Assembly: GCA_030248215.1 (NCBI GenBank)
Contig: JASANG010002971.1
Coordinates: 58,906-122,905 of the forward strand
Source of the DNA: Enoplolaimus lenunculus
Taxonomy: Eukaryota > Nematoda > Enoplea > Enoplida > Thoracostomopsidae
Direction: 5' to 3'
DNA: 64,000 nucleotides
The position numbers and the translations under genes are program-made. This document shows, piece after piece, positions 1 through 11,329 of this stretch. Position 1 is the first letter of the stretch; each line of letters starts with the position of its first letter. The notes below the pieces were generated by a model, which saw nothing but the letters and a program-made list of their open reading frames with translations, had not been told where the DNA came from and ran no database searches.

Positions 1-982
1 AGTACAAATAATTCAAATTTGAAATTTTAGTATCATATGACATGCTACAGTACAATCAAGCTAGTTTACCACAACTTTGCAGACATTTTAAAACATATCA
101 TATGATACTCGCAGACAATATTTGGAATATCATATGATATTGCAGTACAAACAGTAGATATCACATCAGGATAGCAGACAATTCAAATTTTTTGAATCTC
201 ATAGCGGACAAACGGTCAGACAAAATGTTACCAGCTATAGTCATAGGGACAAAACGTGTTCCAGGCTGCCCCAGTTATAACGTGAACCCCGCATAATACT
301 TTCGAAGACATCAAGCAAAGTACGCAAATACAAACATATTCTAAGACGACACAACGAGCGGAAAACATTCTTCTTAAAAATATCCATGGAATCACAGTAG
401 CAAATTTACATTTAGCTTTCCATATTGCAAATTGTGCATGCTGAATAACAAAATTGAAATCTGTTTGTGTATTCCTATTCCCTATTTTACGACCCAAAAT
501 TAGATCTGTCAGTCCTAAGTGCTCTATGGTAGCAATTCGTTTTAACATGGGTGAAGCAGTGAAAAAATAAGGTTAGCCCGACATTAAACCCTTTTTTGAG
601 CTTTGAATAAACCTACTTCTAAGCCCATTTTTACATCCGGAGATGCTACAGTTAGCTTGTTTAAAAACGTATCACTAACTGAAGATACATAGGTACGCAC
701 TATACTTATACACTGCTGAGTACACCTCTCATAATATAATGCGCTGAGCGTCATTCAACGCCGTCCTAACAACAATTTGAAAATATGAAGCATAGGCAGT
801 GTTATATTAAGCTAACTGAGGTATGTACGACGCAATATTTGAAACCTTAACGAGTTATATTCTGCAGCAACTTAATTCAATGCGAAAAACACTGTGTCCG
901 ACTATAAAATTCTGGATCATTAGTTGTAAAGCACAAAGCTCATACACTGTTCACTTTCGAAACCAATGAAACGTGTGTATAG

Positions 983-1253
983 CAGGGTTCCAACAGGAAC
1001 CTAAGTTTTGCACGACAGATTTTTAATCTAACAGCTTATAAACAAAACTCAACTAATTTCAAGAACACTAATTTTGAAATAACAATTTTTCAAAAGTCTT
1101 CAATATTTAAATGACTACGAATAATTGGCAGCAAAACCATAAAATTCGTGTTCCTGCATCTTTGAATTCAAGAACAGGAACAGGAATTGAAATCCTGCTG
1201 GAACTCCGCAGGAGCAGGAATTGCAGTTCTGTGAGAGTTGCGGTGGATCCCTG
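983..1253. mobile_element. hAT-like MITE, CAGGGTTCCAAC family
   Basis: Starts CAGGGTTCCAACAGGAAC and ends CCCTG; flanked by GTGTATAG and GTGCATAG (7 of 8). Contains CAGGAA repeats. No coding capacity. Confidence 0.7.
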
Positions 1254-1846
1254 GTGCATAGTCATCCAAATAGCTGACAACTGAACTTGGTATTATGATT
1301 ATGAAGCATGATTTCATGGCCAGTCTTCATTTGCAAGCATGATGAGGTCAAAATATATCTGGACACGTAGACCAATCTCGTTGCCAATATTTGTCAGTGA
1401 ATTGCCAGACATCGTCTTTCAGATATGGATGCCGCGCTAACTTGAACCATCTTAAAATAAGCATTATAATGCGGTATATAGAAGAACCGCAAAGAACACT
1501 CAAAACCTGTCATCAATATGAATCGAGTGGGCACCATGTAAGCAATATAACATTAACCAGTAGCCACATAGAGTGTCCTATAAGGTACTTAATAGCAAAC
1601 TGTATACGTGAAATACAAAATGCTTAGCGTTTAACAATAGAAGGCTACGCATACGCGCACAGCACAAACTCAAACCCAAAAGTTTTGAATTCGAATCTAA
1701 GGTAGAAACTTGAGATGAAAACAGGAAATGTTGATGCGGAAAAGGTCTAATAAACAGACAAACCACCTGATTATTAAGCAAACCAGCAAAAACATCACAT
1801 TCAATTGTGACCAACGTTAAGAATAGCAAGAAAACCTAACACTTAC

Positions 1847-1937
1847 CTTGGGGACCAATCTGATTTTGCCTTCTTACGATTTGTTCTAGCGGCACGTTGT
1901 TTCTCTTCTAAACGGTGTTTTTCATACATGGCAGTAT
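1847..1937 (-). CDS. OSBPL1A/2-like: OSBPL-like exon j (RLEEKQR block)
   Basis: Acceptor TGTTTAAG, donor GTAAGT, 91 nt. It reads [19 protein letters not shown]...SDW, the basic coiled segment near the C terminus. The gene continues to the left; no exon for the final TRWF-type segment was found between 1 and 1846. Confidence 0.88.
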
Positions 1938-4900
1938 CTTAAACATTACACAAAACTAATTCAATCTATTTATACTATGCGATATAAACAACGGTATATA
2001 TTACAGTTGCTTCGGGGCAACCGGAGCCAATGAATATTTAACATAAAATGTATTTGGGCACGCTTTTGCCCAAGCATGAAACTTCGAGACGAAACAATGT
2101 TGAAAGATGATATACTGGTGACGGTACCTGGGTCCAGGACATCTCCAGTATACATGTATGTACCATTACAACCTAGAAATCCGCAATATTATGCGGTACT
2201 ACATGGATTCAACATTTCCCCGATAAGCGATTCAACTATTACGCGTTACTTAGCTCGTTAGTGCGCTAATTATAAGACGTCACAAACAGAATTAAACACA
2301 ATAGCCACTGTGTTTCAAACGCGACGTTCGTTTGCTCGTAAACACTGCAATCATAATCGCGAGTACAAGAGCAATACAAAGCGCCACAGAGACGGACCCG
2401 CTAGATACAGTAAACGCATTCTTGATTACTGGGCACTTATTTCTGTTCCTGACGTTAAAAGATCATCAAAATCCGTTCAGAAGTTCTTGAGATTCATGTC
2501 GGATCAGACTGACGGAAACTACATATTATATAATAGGTCTACTAATAAACAACCTACATCATTTTGTGCATCAAAAGCCGCCAATAAACGCATTTTTAAA
2601 GTTGCCAGACCAATCATTGACACATAACAAACGCTGAATACTTTAAAGTATGGTCTCGTTGTTATTAAGGACAAAAATGTCCGTTTAGTACGCATAATGT
2701 ACTAAGACTTTCGTTCAACGATCAAAATAATATAAAAGGCTTCTTTATAAACTATTAAAATGTATTATGTTGAATGCTCAATTGAAGTTGAACTTAATCT
2801 ATCTCATGTAATCGCTCAAGATTCGTTATTAATGCAACTAGCACTTTGGTTACCTAAATCACCATCTTCAAACGCTTTAATATCTGGTCTGAGCCGACTG
2901 TCCGTTTTAGGCAAATCACAGCAAACACTCGGGTCAAGCTCATTGAGCATCATTGCAAAGACGGTAAAATGAAAGAACTGCAAACAGTAAACGCTTGAAA
3001 AGCAGTTATGGTTGATCAACGCCAGGCTGCAACCGGAATTACAATTTACCGGAACCGGAATTTGAAAATTTTACCGGAACCGGAACCGGAAAGTGAAAAA
3101 TGCATTTCATCAAAAATTTCATTTTAATCGTATTTTTTTGCTCTATTATTTGTGAAACAACCTTAAACCGGAATTCCGATTGCACCCTGATCAACGCTAA
3201 GTAAGCATTTGCATCGCCAAGCTCAAAATAACAGCATAATTATTCTGAATGTACACTGAAGCTTTTATTACTACACAGTCTTATATTTCACATCAAATAT
3301 GCATAGAAAAATAAAAAAATGATCCAATGGAAAAATCCACGCGTTACGCATGTACATATGTGCCAAAAACGTCTTAAATTCAATCCAAAACTGGCTCCAG
3401 GTTGAACATACTAATCATACAATGCAAAGCGCAACAACAAAATTCGTTCAGTAGGCGCTTACCCTATCACAGTCGAGCGGACGCGGAGTCACACGCCATA
3501 GCAGCTGAGAATTTGGTAAGAGCGATATAGATGTCGAGATAGCATCAGACGAAAGATCCTTTAAATAAAAACGATATACATGCCATCGTGGAAAAATTAA
3601 GAATCACATAGTATAAGTACGCGGAAAAAGTAACAGACATATGTATCAGTTACCAAGTAGTGGTCATATAAGATAAGTATACTGCATAATTACTCCAAAT
3701 AATATAAAACAAATTGATAAACATAACTTTTTTGACGAACGTCATTAAAAATTTATGGAACGTTCCGGGAGTGAAATTTAACAGTTTCAATAACACCAAT
3801 TTGCATTTGGTTTTGTATTTGTATATATACCTGTAGGATAGTCGACTGGCACATTAAAACTTGCTGAAACCATGAGCAAACTACGTATCGTGTGGGGGTT
3901 CCAGTTTTAATAATATAATTAATCTCATTCTAACCGTGTGGCCACCAACTTCACTTGGTTGGGATCCATCAGGCGATAACTTTCTATCGTCAATTGCAAG
4001 CGACGAGCAATGATGCAACACTTTGGTTGTCCTGCAACCATCAGTTGACAGTTCCGATTCTGCAGGCTTAGTCGGAGTATGGGGTGGCGTATTACAGCAA
4101 CGCAGTTTTGCCACAGTACCTGTTGATCTGGTATGAACTTGGGGCATATTTTCGTCGCATGAACGGGGCAAAATGCTTGAATTCGGAACTGCGTGATGCT
4201 CACGATAAACATGTAGTTTATCAGGAAGATTAATTGTAGCTGCGCTGCGATGAGAATCTTGCATAGCAATTGGTGAAAGCGACAGTGAAGTTTCCTGAAG
4301 CTGTGAAGAAGGTTTCTGGGGCAACTCGAGTGATTCTGAATAATTATTAGAAGGTTTGTCAGACCGCATATTTCCTTCAATTGTTGGTTTATTGCTTCCG
4401 TTATCATTATTGACAGAACTCCCCTGATTCGAATATGATGCGCTGTTATTGGATTGGCGATCCTTGCCCCAAGATGAAAACAAAGAATCGAACGTAACGA
4501 CATAAGTTGACGCCAAAAATTCAGTCCAAATTCCGTATAATGCTTTGATTCTTGTTTTGCTGCAGGAAAAGAATTTAAAATAATAACAGAGAATACATGC
4601 CGATATTTCCGCATTTCAGCAGCTTACAATAATCACAGAAACAAGCACTGCGTTTGTTGCTCTAGGTTTAGACAACGACGTAGTGATTGAAGCGTAGATA
4701 TAAAGACAAAATCCAACAAGTTATCTCTGAAAGCGAGTCAAATTGTTGAATCTCTAATGCGATAACATAGCGAACCCAATACCTCCAATTTCAACGATGC
4801 TAAAATATTTTAACGTTCGTTTATCCAACAATGCCTAAGCGTAAAGATACGTAGAAATAAAACAGTATTCGAAATGTTTGGATATTAATAAGCCAAAACA

Positions 4901-7900
4901 CTAACTTTAAATCGTACACAAATCCTTCGATATGATTCGAGTCGCCGCCAAACCATGAACCAGACGGTTTGAAGTCTAACACACATCGAAGACCATTATG
5001 GTGATTGAAGATTTCCATTTTCCCGTGCTTCAAACACAAACTTTACCATGAAAAATTCACCGCAAGTGGAAAAACGGTGTGTAAAAATTCTTTTGCGGTA
5101 TGTCATGCGGAAATTCATGTGCGCTACCGAACGACGCCTGAGAGCACTTAGTCAAGGAGTATAGGGCTACCTGACATTTTAGCGCATTTTTTAATTATAA
5201 AACGACAGAACAAATAGTAATAAAAGCGATCTTAACATTCCACATACTTAACGATCTGAGAGTTGTTCAGCCCACATTCAGTTAAAAAAGAATGCTAGCA
5301 TCGATACGTTCCGCTCGTGCCACAGATATGCTTACAAGACAACTTTTTACGTTCTGCAATATAATACTTTGTAAGCAACAATGCATCTATTGTTTCAAGT
5401 TTTTGGGATGAACTTTCAAACCATTCCTAAGTAAATGTAAACAATTAATCCTGAATTTGTCTCTTAATAAGTCACAAAAGAAACGTCTACCTGTTCGATC
5501 CAAAGTTTTCCCATCATTATGTTGTGCACTATGCAGTTGACAACATTCCACGTGTAGGTCTCGTGATGCCTAAAACGATAATAGAAAAAAACAACTGTAA
5601 GATCAAAATAAACGTCTTCCTTCCACAGGCAATTTAAAGTGGAATTGAGTTAACTTTACCTTGAACCCGAAAGAACGTAAAACATTTAACTTTTGAGCTA
5701 CGGATATTAAAGATTTATCTAGGACAAAGGAACTATATTATGTACTTACTTAGTGGCAGTACCGCTGAAAAATTAGATTTCATTTTAGGCCACAACCAGT
5801 CTCGATTGCTGGCCACCATTCAGGTCTTTCAACTTCTGAGCCTCGGCTACGAAAAAACTTCCCTCCATAATATTTGAACGGTTTAAAACCGGCACATTTC
5901 GAACTAACTTGACTAGTTCCAGTGTCATTGTGCCCTTCGGTTGGACTTCAATAGAGCGTCCCCAAAATTTGAGCTTCGGATATATCGACCCGTAAAATCG
6001 GAATACTCCTTCTGAATCTGCATGAAAGGCAGACACTGGAGGATGATGACTGACTTGTTCGGCAACAATGCGAAAGTTTAAATGTGATTCTCTGAAAATA
6101 CACGGAAAATATTTTATTATTTACGATTAGAATAAATACCTTTATTTTACGTTAGCTACTAAATAATCAGGGAACACACAGAATTTCGATTCAAAACAAG
6201 TTACGTTTCCGATCGCAATACAAAATGGGCTTATGGTTGGACTCCCGATATATAATAGTCCGATCTACACCCTGTCAACCATTTATTTGAAGTTTTATGC
6301 AAGTATATGTTATTTGCTGAACACATATATGGTTCAGTTGACGACTACTATGCCATCTCAAACACTATGTTGTTCATTGCAGCCAAATCAAAGAGTTAAT
6401 GAGACTAAATACAGCTGGTGATCGCAGCATCACGCAAAGTTTTTTTGCGACAATATTATTGGCAAAACGTTTGTTTCGTACGAAAAGTTGACGAGACTGC
6501 AGTGTACAGCAATGTGTTCGGGACGGCCCAGGTGCTAACATACTGAGAAAAAAAGCATGTTATGCATGATAAATACGTAATGGTAGCCAAGACGTACCTA
6601 TAACGGCAAATGGTAATTATAGGAACCTACTTATCAATACGGATACTGTGGGTTTTAGAGACTGTAAGGCCTATTCCTTATTCTTTTGATTAATATTAGC
6701 CAGGGTGCAACCGGAATTACATTTTACCGGAACCGGAACCGGAATTTGAAAATTTTACCGGATCCGGAACCGGAAAGTCAAAAATGCATTTCACCAAAAA
6801 TTTCATTTTAGTCTTATTTTTGCTCTATTATTTGTGAAATAACCTTAGTCGAACATTGGTATTTTTTTTATTTGTTGTATTTTAGATTTTCGTCGTCGAC
6901 TGAAGTGAAATTCACCATCAATGGCTTATATTCGGAGTACAAGTGGCTTTCAAAAGAGATTCTTAAAAAATTAGCAAAGTTAAGAAAACGGCCAAATTTT
7001 AACACCGGAATTTTTAAATCCGGTAAAAGTTTACCGGAACCGGAAGGTGAAAAAATACCGGAACCGGAACCGGAATTCCGGTTGCACCCTGATATTAGCC
7101 TAATGTTTAGGCTTAGGCATAGGCTTATGTTAAGTTAGCAGGGCCCTATAAGATATGATTTAAAAACTCCCAATTTAAGCTTATCAATTCCGCTAATATG
7201 CAAAATAGCCATTAGCTAACTATTCAATTATAGCTTTTGGAGGTTTGTGTAAACAATTTCTTTAGATTCCACGCACATAGAAACTCGTAAATTCTGAAAT
7301 TAGATTGCTTGTAACCGTAATAATGAAATATTGTAAAAAGTCGTAATTTAGGCTTATTAATAATTATGTTAATTTGCAAATGAGCTATTAGCTAACTATT
7401 CAATTATTGGTTCAGAAGTTTGTAAACAATTTATTCAGATTCCTCGTACCAAAACACCTTTTAGGACTGAAATTACATAGATTGCTTATAACCTTCATAA
7501 TTCGTGAAATACAATAAAAAGTCCTAATTTATCAATTTATTATGCTAACATGCATATTAGCTATTACCTAACAATTATCAATTATGCAAACTAGCCTGTA
7601 GTTTATAATCGACTTAAAATATTAAAACCCTAATGCGACGTTTACACCCCAGGAAACTAATCTTTAAAACAAGAAAAGTTTATCAAAATCGTTAATTTAA
7701 GAAAGCAATGCCACAGATAACAATGTTAAGACTGACCGATCTAATTCGTACGTCTCTCCAAGAAGCGGATTGAACGGTTTACCCAGGCGTTCCCAGTTCG
7801 ACGCCAGCGCAGAAACAGCAAACGCCGCAACCAGCTAAATTTGAAAACCTCCTTTCAATCGGAATGATGGCAATATTTAAGGGTCTCTGCTGATTTAATT

Positions 7901-9086
7901 TTGTACTAAATCTTATTAGACACTGGCTGAACCTACACGAGCGCGAAAGTGGTTTAATTTCAGAATCAAAGCGCGGCATATGTGTAGAGTTCAACGCAAT
8001 TGACTATTCTCACTCCAATGTGTACACCTTACAGATTAAAAAACTGAGGATGAACTTATTCAAACAAAATCACACAGCATGTTTATTTGCCTCAAGATCA
8101 TTGCTTACTATATTTTAGTTGAATTACAAACCGGAAATCCAACCACAAAAATATGAGTAACACTATTTGTGAGTAAAATTGTTCCAAGTTAAGACACAAC
8201 TCAAACTAGTAAAAACCTGAAAAATTCCAAAGGCCTAAGAAAAATCAATAATCAAACTAAATGATTTTCGCATAACAAAGTACAGAAACTAACTTCAATG
8301 CGTTTTACAGGATCTATTGTGTCCGATGCAGCTTGAATTAACGAACTATATTCCATGTATTCGCATAAACGTTGCAAAAAACTTAATGGTTCATTGAATA
8401 CGCAAGGCATTGTAATTTTTGAAAGCTCCTAAAAATATAAAATAATCACGTCAGTCTCTACTACTTGTCACATGTGTCGTAGTCGCAGGCTAGTATGCTA
8501 ATCAGGTCCATATTACGTAATAATTTATTAGCCTTTGACAGCATGATAATTCGCGAAAACAGCAGCACAGAGTAGGCGAAATACTATTAAAGAATTTCAC
8601 ACATAAAATTAAAACCATCACTTAACATTTCATTCAATTTTAACACAGTTTCTTATTGAAATCCATACCATTTCCGTTCAGGTGTCCGATGCTAATGCTG
8701 AAAAGTAACAGCCAGTACTCGATACGTCTGTGGAACCTGCTACGCAAGTTAAAATAGAGTCCGCATACTCGAAAAGCAGGCCAGTCCCGTAGCCAGCTCA
8801 ACATGCTAGCGTGCCAAACAATTTTAAGATGGCCATGTATGTAGCTAATATTACAAAAATTACAAGTAGGATAAAACTTGCCTAAAAGAGGGCAAAATAT
8901 TTCCAAAGGGCTGAGCCTCACCGACCTCTTGGCCGGCGCAAGTACAATACACTCAGCTTTAATTTCAGTTTTAAGATCTCTTGAAACACAGCGCATAATA
9001 CATAACTTACCTTTCCAACTGATTGCTTCAGTATATTCCATATGGACATTTGGTTTTTCTGCTCTATTAGCGCTGCCACTTTTTTC
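1847..9086 (-). CDS. OSBPL1A/2-like: Oxysterol-binding protein-related protein, OSBPL1A/OSBPL2-like (partial, ten exons)
   Basis: Lipid-transfer protein of the OSBP-related family, which binds sterols and phosphoinositides at membrane contact sites. Exons in transcript order: 9086-9011, 8428-8294, 7834-7737, 6091-5909, 5569-5491, 5027-4906, 4559-3935, 3558-3463, 2977-2854, 1937-1847. Each is bounded by AG and GT, and the phases join without a break. The translation carries the family landmarks in order: [39 protein letters not shown], the signature [43 protein letters not shown] and [10 protein letters not shown]. This order and wording fit the OSBPL1A/OSBPL2 subfamily best (from memory). The final exon (TRWF to the C terminus) is not seen and probably lies left of base 1. 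Exons before 9086, which would hold any ankyrin or PH domains, were not found. Introns carry two MITEs (3023-3189, 6701-7091). The linker exon 4559-3935 is unusually long. Confidence 0.92.
2854..2977 (-). CDS. OSBPL1A/2-like: OSBPL-like exon i (RLRPDI block)
   Basis: Acceptor GTTTGCAG, donor G|GTAACC, 124 nt. It reads [11 protein letters not shown] then [19 protein letters not shown], a well-conserved C-terminal block. Confidence 0.9.
3023..3189. mobile_element. hAT-like MITE, CCGGAA family
   Basis: Ends CAGG.TGCAACCGGAATT and TGCACCCTG, perfect 8-bp duplication ATCAACGC on both sides. Interior is repeated ACCGGAACCGG. Lies in an OSBPL-like intron. Confidence 0.85.
3463..3558 (-). CDS. OSBPL1A/2-like: OSBPL-like exon h (LLWR block)
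   Basis: Ninety-six nucleotides, phase 0, between TTTAAAG and GTAAGC. It reads [12 protein letters not shown], matching LLWRI..RPP of the family. Confidence 0.85.
3935..4559 (-). CDS. OSBPL1A/2-like: OSBPL-like exon g with long Ser/Asn-rich insert
   Basis: Acceptor CCTGCAG and 625 nt. The first codons read [11 protein letters not shown], the family's IIYGKWTE strand, and VTFDSL corresponds to the following D-P-x-x-F-D region. About 180 residues rich in Ser, Asn, Thr and Pro then follow with no recognisable fold, ending near SEVGGHT. The donor ACG|GTTAGA is inferred from phase with the next exon. Vertebrate members have a much shorter linker here. Confidence 0.82.
4906..5027 (-). CDS. OSBPL1A/2-like: OSBPL-like exon f (HFKP-equivalent block)
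   Basis: Begins [20 protein letters not shown] and continues into a PSGSWFGG...IEGFVYDL segment. The acceptor at TTTGAAG is chosen because it joins the previous exon in phase 0 and puts HGKMEI where the family has YGTVEI. An acceptor a few codons upstream is possible. Confidence 0.85.
5491..5569 (-). CDS. OSBPL1A/2-like: OSBPL-like exon e (GKLWIEQ block)
   Basis: Short 79-nt exon between TTTTAG and GTAGAC. It reads HHETYTW...[15 protein letters not shown], matching the HNEAYTW...GKLWIEQ block of vertebrate members. Confidence 0.88.
5909..6091 (-). CDS. OSBPL1A/2-like: OSBPL-like exon d (EQVSHHPP signature)
   Basis: Acceptor ATTTTCAG, 183 nt. It contains the OSBP family signature [12 protein letters not shown] followed by [12 protein letters not shown] and [10 protein letters not shown]. 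The family's phosphoinositide-binding His-His pair is intact. The donor AA|GTTAGT is chosen because it completes the lysine before HHETYTW in the next exon; the open frame runs on to a stop at about 5785 but loses similarity. Confidence 0.92.
6701..7091. mobile_element. hAT-like MITE, CCGGAA family (long form)
   Basis: CAGGGTGCAACCGGAATT to CCGGTTGCACCCTG, perfect 8-bp duplication ATATTAGC. 391 bp with a unique interior; lies in an OSBPL-like intron. Confidence 0.88.
7155..7695. repeat. Partial copy of the GCGAAGC-type composite repeat
   Basis: Holds repeated units with GCTAATATGCAAA and TTAGCTAACTATTCAATTA, as in 15610-17157, and the conserved end AAGTTTATCAAAATCG. The hairpin end is missing. 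Intronic. Confidence 0.7.
7737..7834 (-). CDS. OSBPL1A/2-like: OSBPL-like exon c ([12 protein letters not shown] block)
   Basis: Acceptor AATTTAG, donor GTCAGT, 98 nt. It reads [19 protein letters not shown] and then [12 protein letters not shown], close to the vertebrate OSBPL1A/2 wording. It ends two bases into an arginine codon completed by the next exon. Confidence 0.9.
8294..8428 (-). CDS. OSBPL1A/2-like: OSBPL-like exon b (ELSKITMP block)
   Basis: Forty-five codons in phase 0 between TTTTTAG and GTTAGT. It reads ELSKITMP, then [11 protein letters not shown] and EYMEYSSLI, a strongly conserved part of the ORD lid and first strands in this family. Confidence 0.88.
9011..9086 (-). CDS. 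OSBPL1A/2-like: OSBPL-like exon a (start of lipid-binding domain)
   Basis: Seventy-six nucleotides between a TTTCAG acceptor and a GTAAGT donor. One base completes a codon from an unseen upstream exon; the rest reads KKVAAL...[13 protein letters not shown], the segment just before the conserved ELSKITMP block. An overlapping longer open frame over 8640-9095 is not used. Confidence 0.8.
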
Positions 9087-9492
9087 CTGAAACAAAGCAA
9101 AACATAAAAGAAGTGTACATTACCGCACAGTGTTAACTTTTGAAACAAACAAATTATATATCATGAACAAAATAGCAAAAAAATCATCGTCTTTGTATTA
9201 TCAACAAGCAAACACACCAGTTCAGTAATACACTAGGCTACTATTCAGGCACTAGAAGCCAATGAAAATCAATAAAATACAAGCATAGTTTATAAGAAGC
9301 AAACAGCATACAACAGTGTTCCGTAAATTATATTTGATTCAAACCTAAATACATTTTGCAGCTCATAAACTTTAAATTACCGTCTACGCTAATAAGCAAA
9401 TCACCGTGACGTTATTCTCATTTTTGGAGCAGCTAAAGAACCATATTTGATAACCAGATAGTGGGTGCTTTGACCATACATACACTTAATCA

Positions 9493-9796
9493 CAGTGGCT
9501 GATCCAGAAATTCCTGGTAGGGGGATGCACAAGTGCGAAATGTTAAGTATTGGTATATATGTATATATGCATATGCAATGCACTCATTAAAGCGAAAGTT
9601 GCATAAATTTCTAGCCTATGATATCTTGGTTGTTACTAGGACGAAGAGATATTTTTTGATCTTTTTCCCGTATTTTCAACTGTCACCATAACTGTCATTA
9701 TAGCTTACGTTGGTTTTAACCCTGAAAAAAATTTACACTCGGCAGCCGGTGGGGGGTGGGCATACATCCCTCCATCCGCAACTGGATCCGCCCTTG
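9493..9796. mobile_element. hAT-like MITE, GGATCC end family (diverged)
   Basis: CAGTGGCTGATCCAG at the left and CTGGATCCGCCCTTG at the right; flanks CTTAATCA and TTAATTCA are similar but imperfect. Confidence 0.55.
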
Positions 9797-9799
9797 TTA

Positions 9800-10585
9800 A
9801 TTCAAAAAATAACCAGCAAGGAAATTATAGCATGCTTACTGTTTGGCATTAACGTCCGCAGTACGTCGTGCGCTAAGTGTAACCGACTGATTTCGTGACA
9901 TTGTATACCAAACTTGGAATGACAATATTTACATAATAACAATTTACAAATATGCTTAATAGTTGAATACTATAATTATCACATCGTTTTGCTTGAGGCT
10001 ATACAATGATTAACGAAAACGTATTTACTAAAACTTGAGATCTGAAACGAATAATAATAACAAATTAATCAATAGGGCGGGACTGTCAATGATACATTGT
10101 AAAATATCAGATGTCCGCATCCGCATAAATTAAGTGCGGATCTTACATCCGCATTTGCATTCATTTTTGCGGATGTTTGCAGTAGAATTTGCATTAGAAA
10201 AGACAAACTTATTAACGCTTTGTTACATGAATATTTTCAATTTCATCTGAGATAACAATCTTAAGCTATTATTCGAACCTCAGTCTCACGGGAAGGAATA
10301 GTTTACCATCGCCATCAAGCGATCGGAGCTTGACCATAGAGGCTGAGGCCAAGGAGACTCTCACGTCTTGTGAACATTTTACACCGCACACATGTAAGTA
10401 CTGTTAACCACTGGGACTGTATGATTGTTCGCATATACACTAAATCCTTATTAGTTGCTCATATTGTGCTCTATCAGAGAAACAGTTATATATAATGTAT
10501 ATTGACTATGTACCCCAAGCTGGGTTTCCGAATGTGGGACGTAAACCCAGTCATTACGTACTCACCACCGCTCTCGCCTCCTCCC
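9800..10585. other. No gene seen
   Basis: AT-rich. The only structure is a cluster of ATCCGCAT-type words at 10105-10190 and a GC-richer patch at 10275-10370 with CAAGCGATCGGAGCTTG, of unknown meaning. Confidence 0.5.
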
Positions 10586-10880
10586 GTGCCAAGGCTATCA
10601 TTCCCTGTGAAAATTGGGGCACGGAAGCATGTGAGACACGCTTGTCCTAGTGCATTTGCAATACATGCAACGTAAAGTATGTTGCAGGTTAGCCGGCAGC
10701 GGCAGCATATGGTCGACATATAGTCGTTGATAGAAGCAGCTGGAGTGGCGGGCGACATGGCGCAGTGGAAAAGCATTCGTTTAAAGATTCGCAGGCTGCG
10801 GGTTCGAGCCACCCCTGTATGCCTGCTACTCCAGCTGCTTAATAAAATGGTCTGGAGTTCAGGTACGTACCTAAATTAAC
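10586..10880 (+). mobile_element. tRNA-like repeat with clamped hairpin, copy A
   Basis: An A box (TGGCGCAGTGG) and B box (GGTTCGAGCC) lie 46 bp apart in a tRNA-like core at about 10754-10827. The core is closed by a long stem: AGCAGCTGGAGT at 10735 pairs perfectly with ACTCCAGCTGCT at 10828-10839, then GGCGGGC with GCCTGCT. Upstream sequence (GCATGTGAGACA, GCAGCATATGGTCGACATAT) matches the copies at 37.7 and 38.1 kb, so this is a dispersed family. Confidence 0.7.
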
Positions 10881-10975
10881 AATTACTCTAAAATATGGAT
10901 CATTCCAAACTTTCAGATGCACAAAAACATCGAATCTGTAGGAGTTTCCTATATAATGGGTCACTTGCATATCCA

Positions 10976-11099
10976 AAACAAAAAAAAAAAAAAAAATAAA
11001 CAGCAAACGACACGTGGGAGTCGGTAAACAAGCTACCGAAAGCATAGAATTCAAAAACGATTAAAAGAAAAAAGATAAAAACCAAAAAAAAAATTAAAA

Positions 11100-11131
<32 letters not shown>

Positions 11132-11252
11132 AACAAAAAAAAACCCAATTAAAAACAACAAAAATAATTAAAAAAAAAAAAAATAAATAAAAAAAAAAAA
11201 AAAAAAAAAAAATAAAAAAACAAAAAACACAAACATCATCAACATCAAACAA

Positions 11253-11283
<31 letters not shown>

Positions 11284-11327
11284 CAAACACCAATAATAAA
11301 CAGGCATGGAAAAAAAAAAAAAAAATA
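10976..11327. repeat. Long A-rich low-complexity tract
   Basis: About 350 bp of near-pure A with scattered T and C. It may be real poly(A)-type sequence or a stretch of poor consensus. Confidence 0.8.
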
Positions 11328-11329
11328 TG

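Noticed and set aside
3925..4614. A 229-codon minus-strand frame overlapping the OSBPL-like linker exon
   Set aside because: It is another frame over the same DNA. Only the frame reading [10 protein letters not shown] joins in phase with both neighbouring exons and shows family residues.
10566..10604. Exon-like segment on the minus strand between TTTTCACAG and GTGAGT, reading MIALAREEARAV
   Set aside because: The segment belongs to the 5' part of the tRNA-like repeat; similar sequence lies next to the copies at 37.9 kb, so the splice-like sites are incidental.
10900..11148. Minus-strand open frames of poly-Phe
   Set aside because: They are translations of the A-rich tract.
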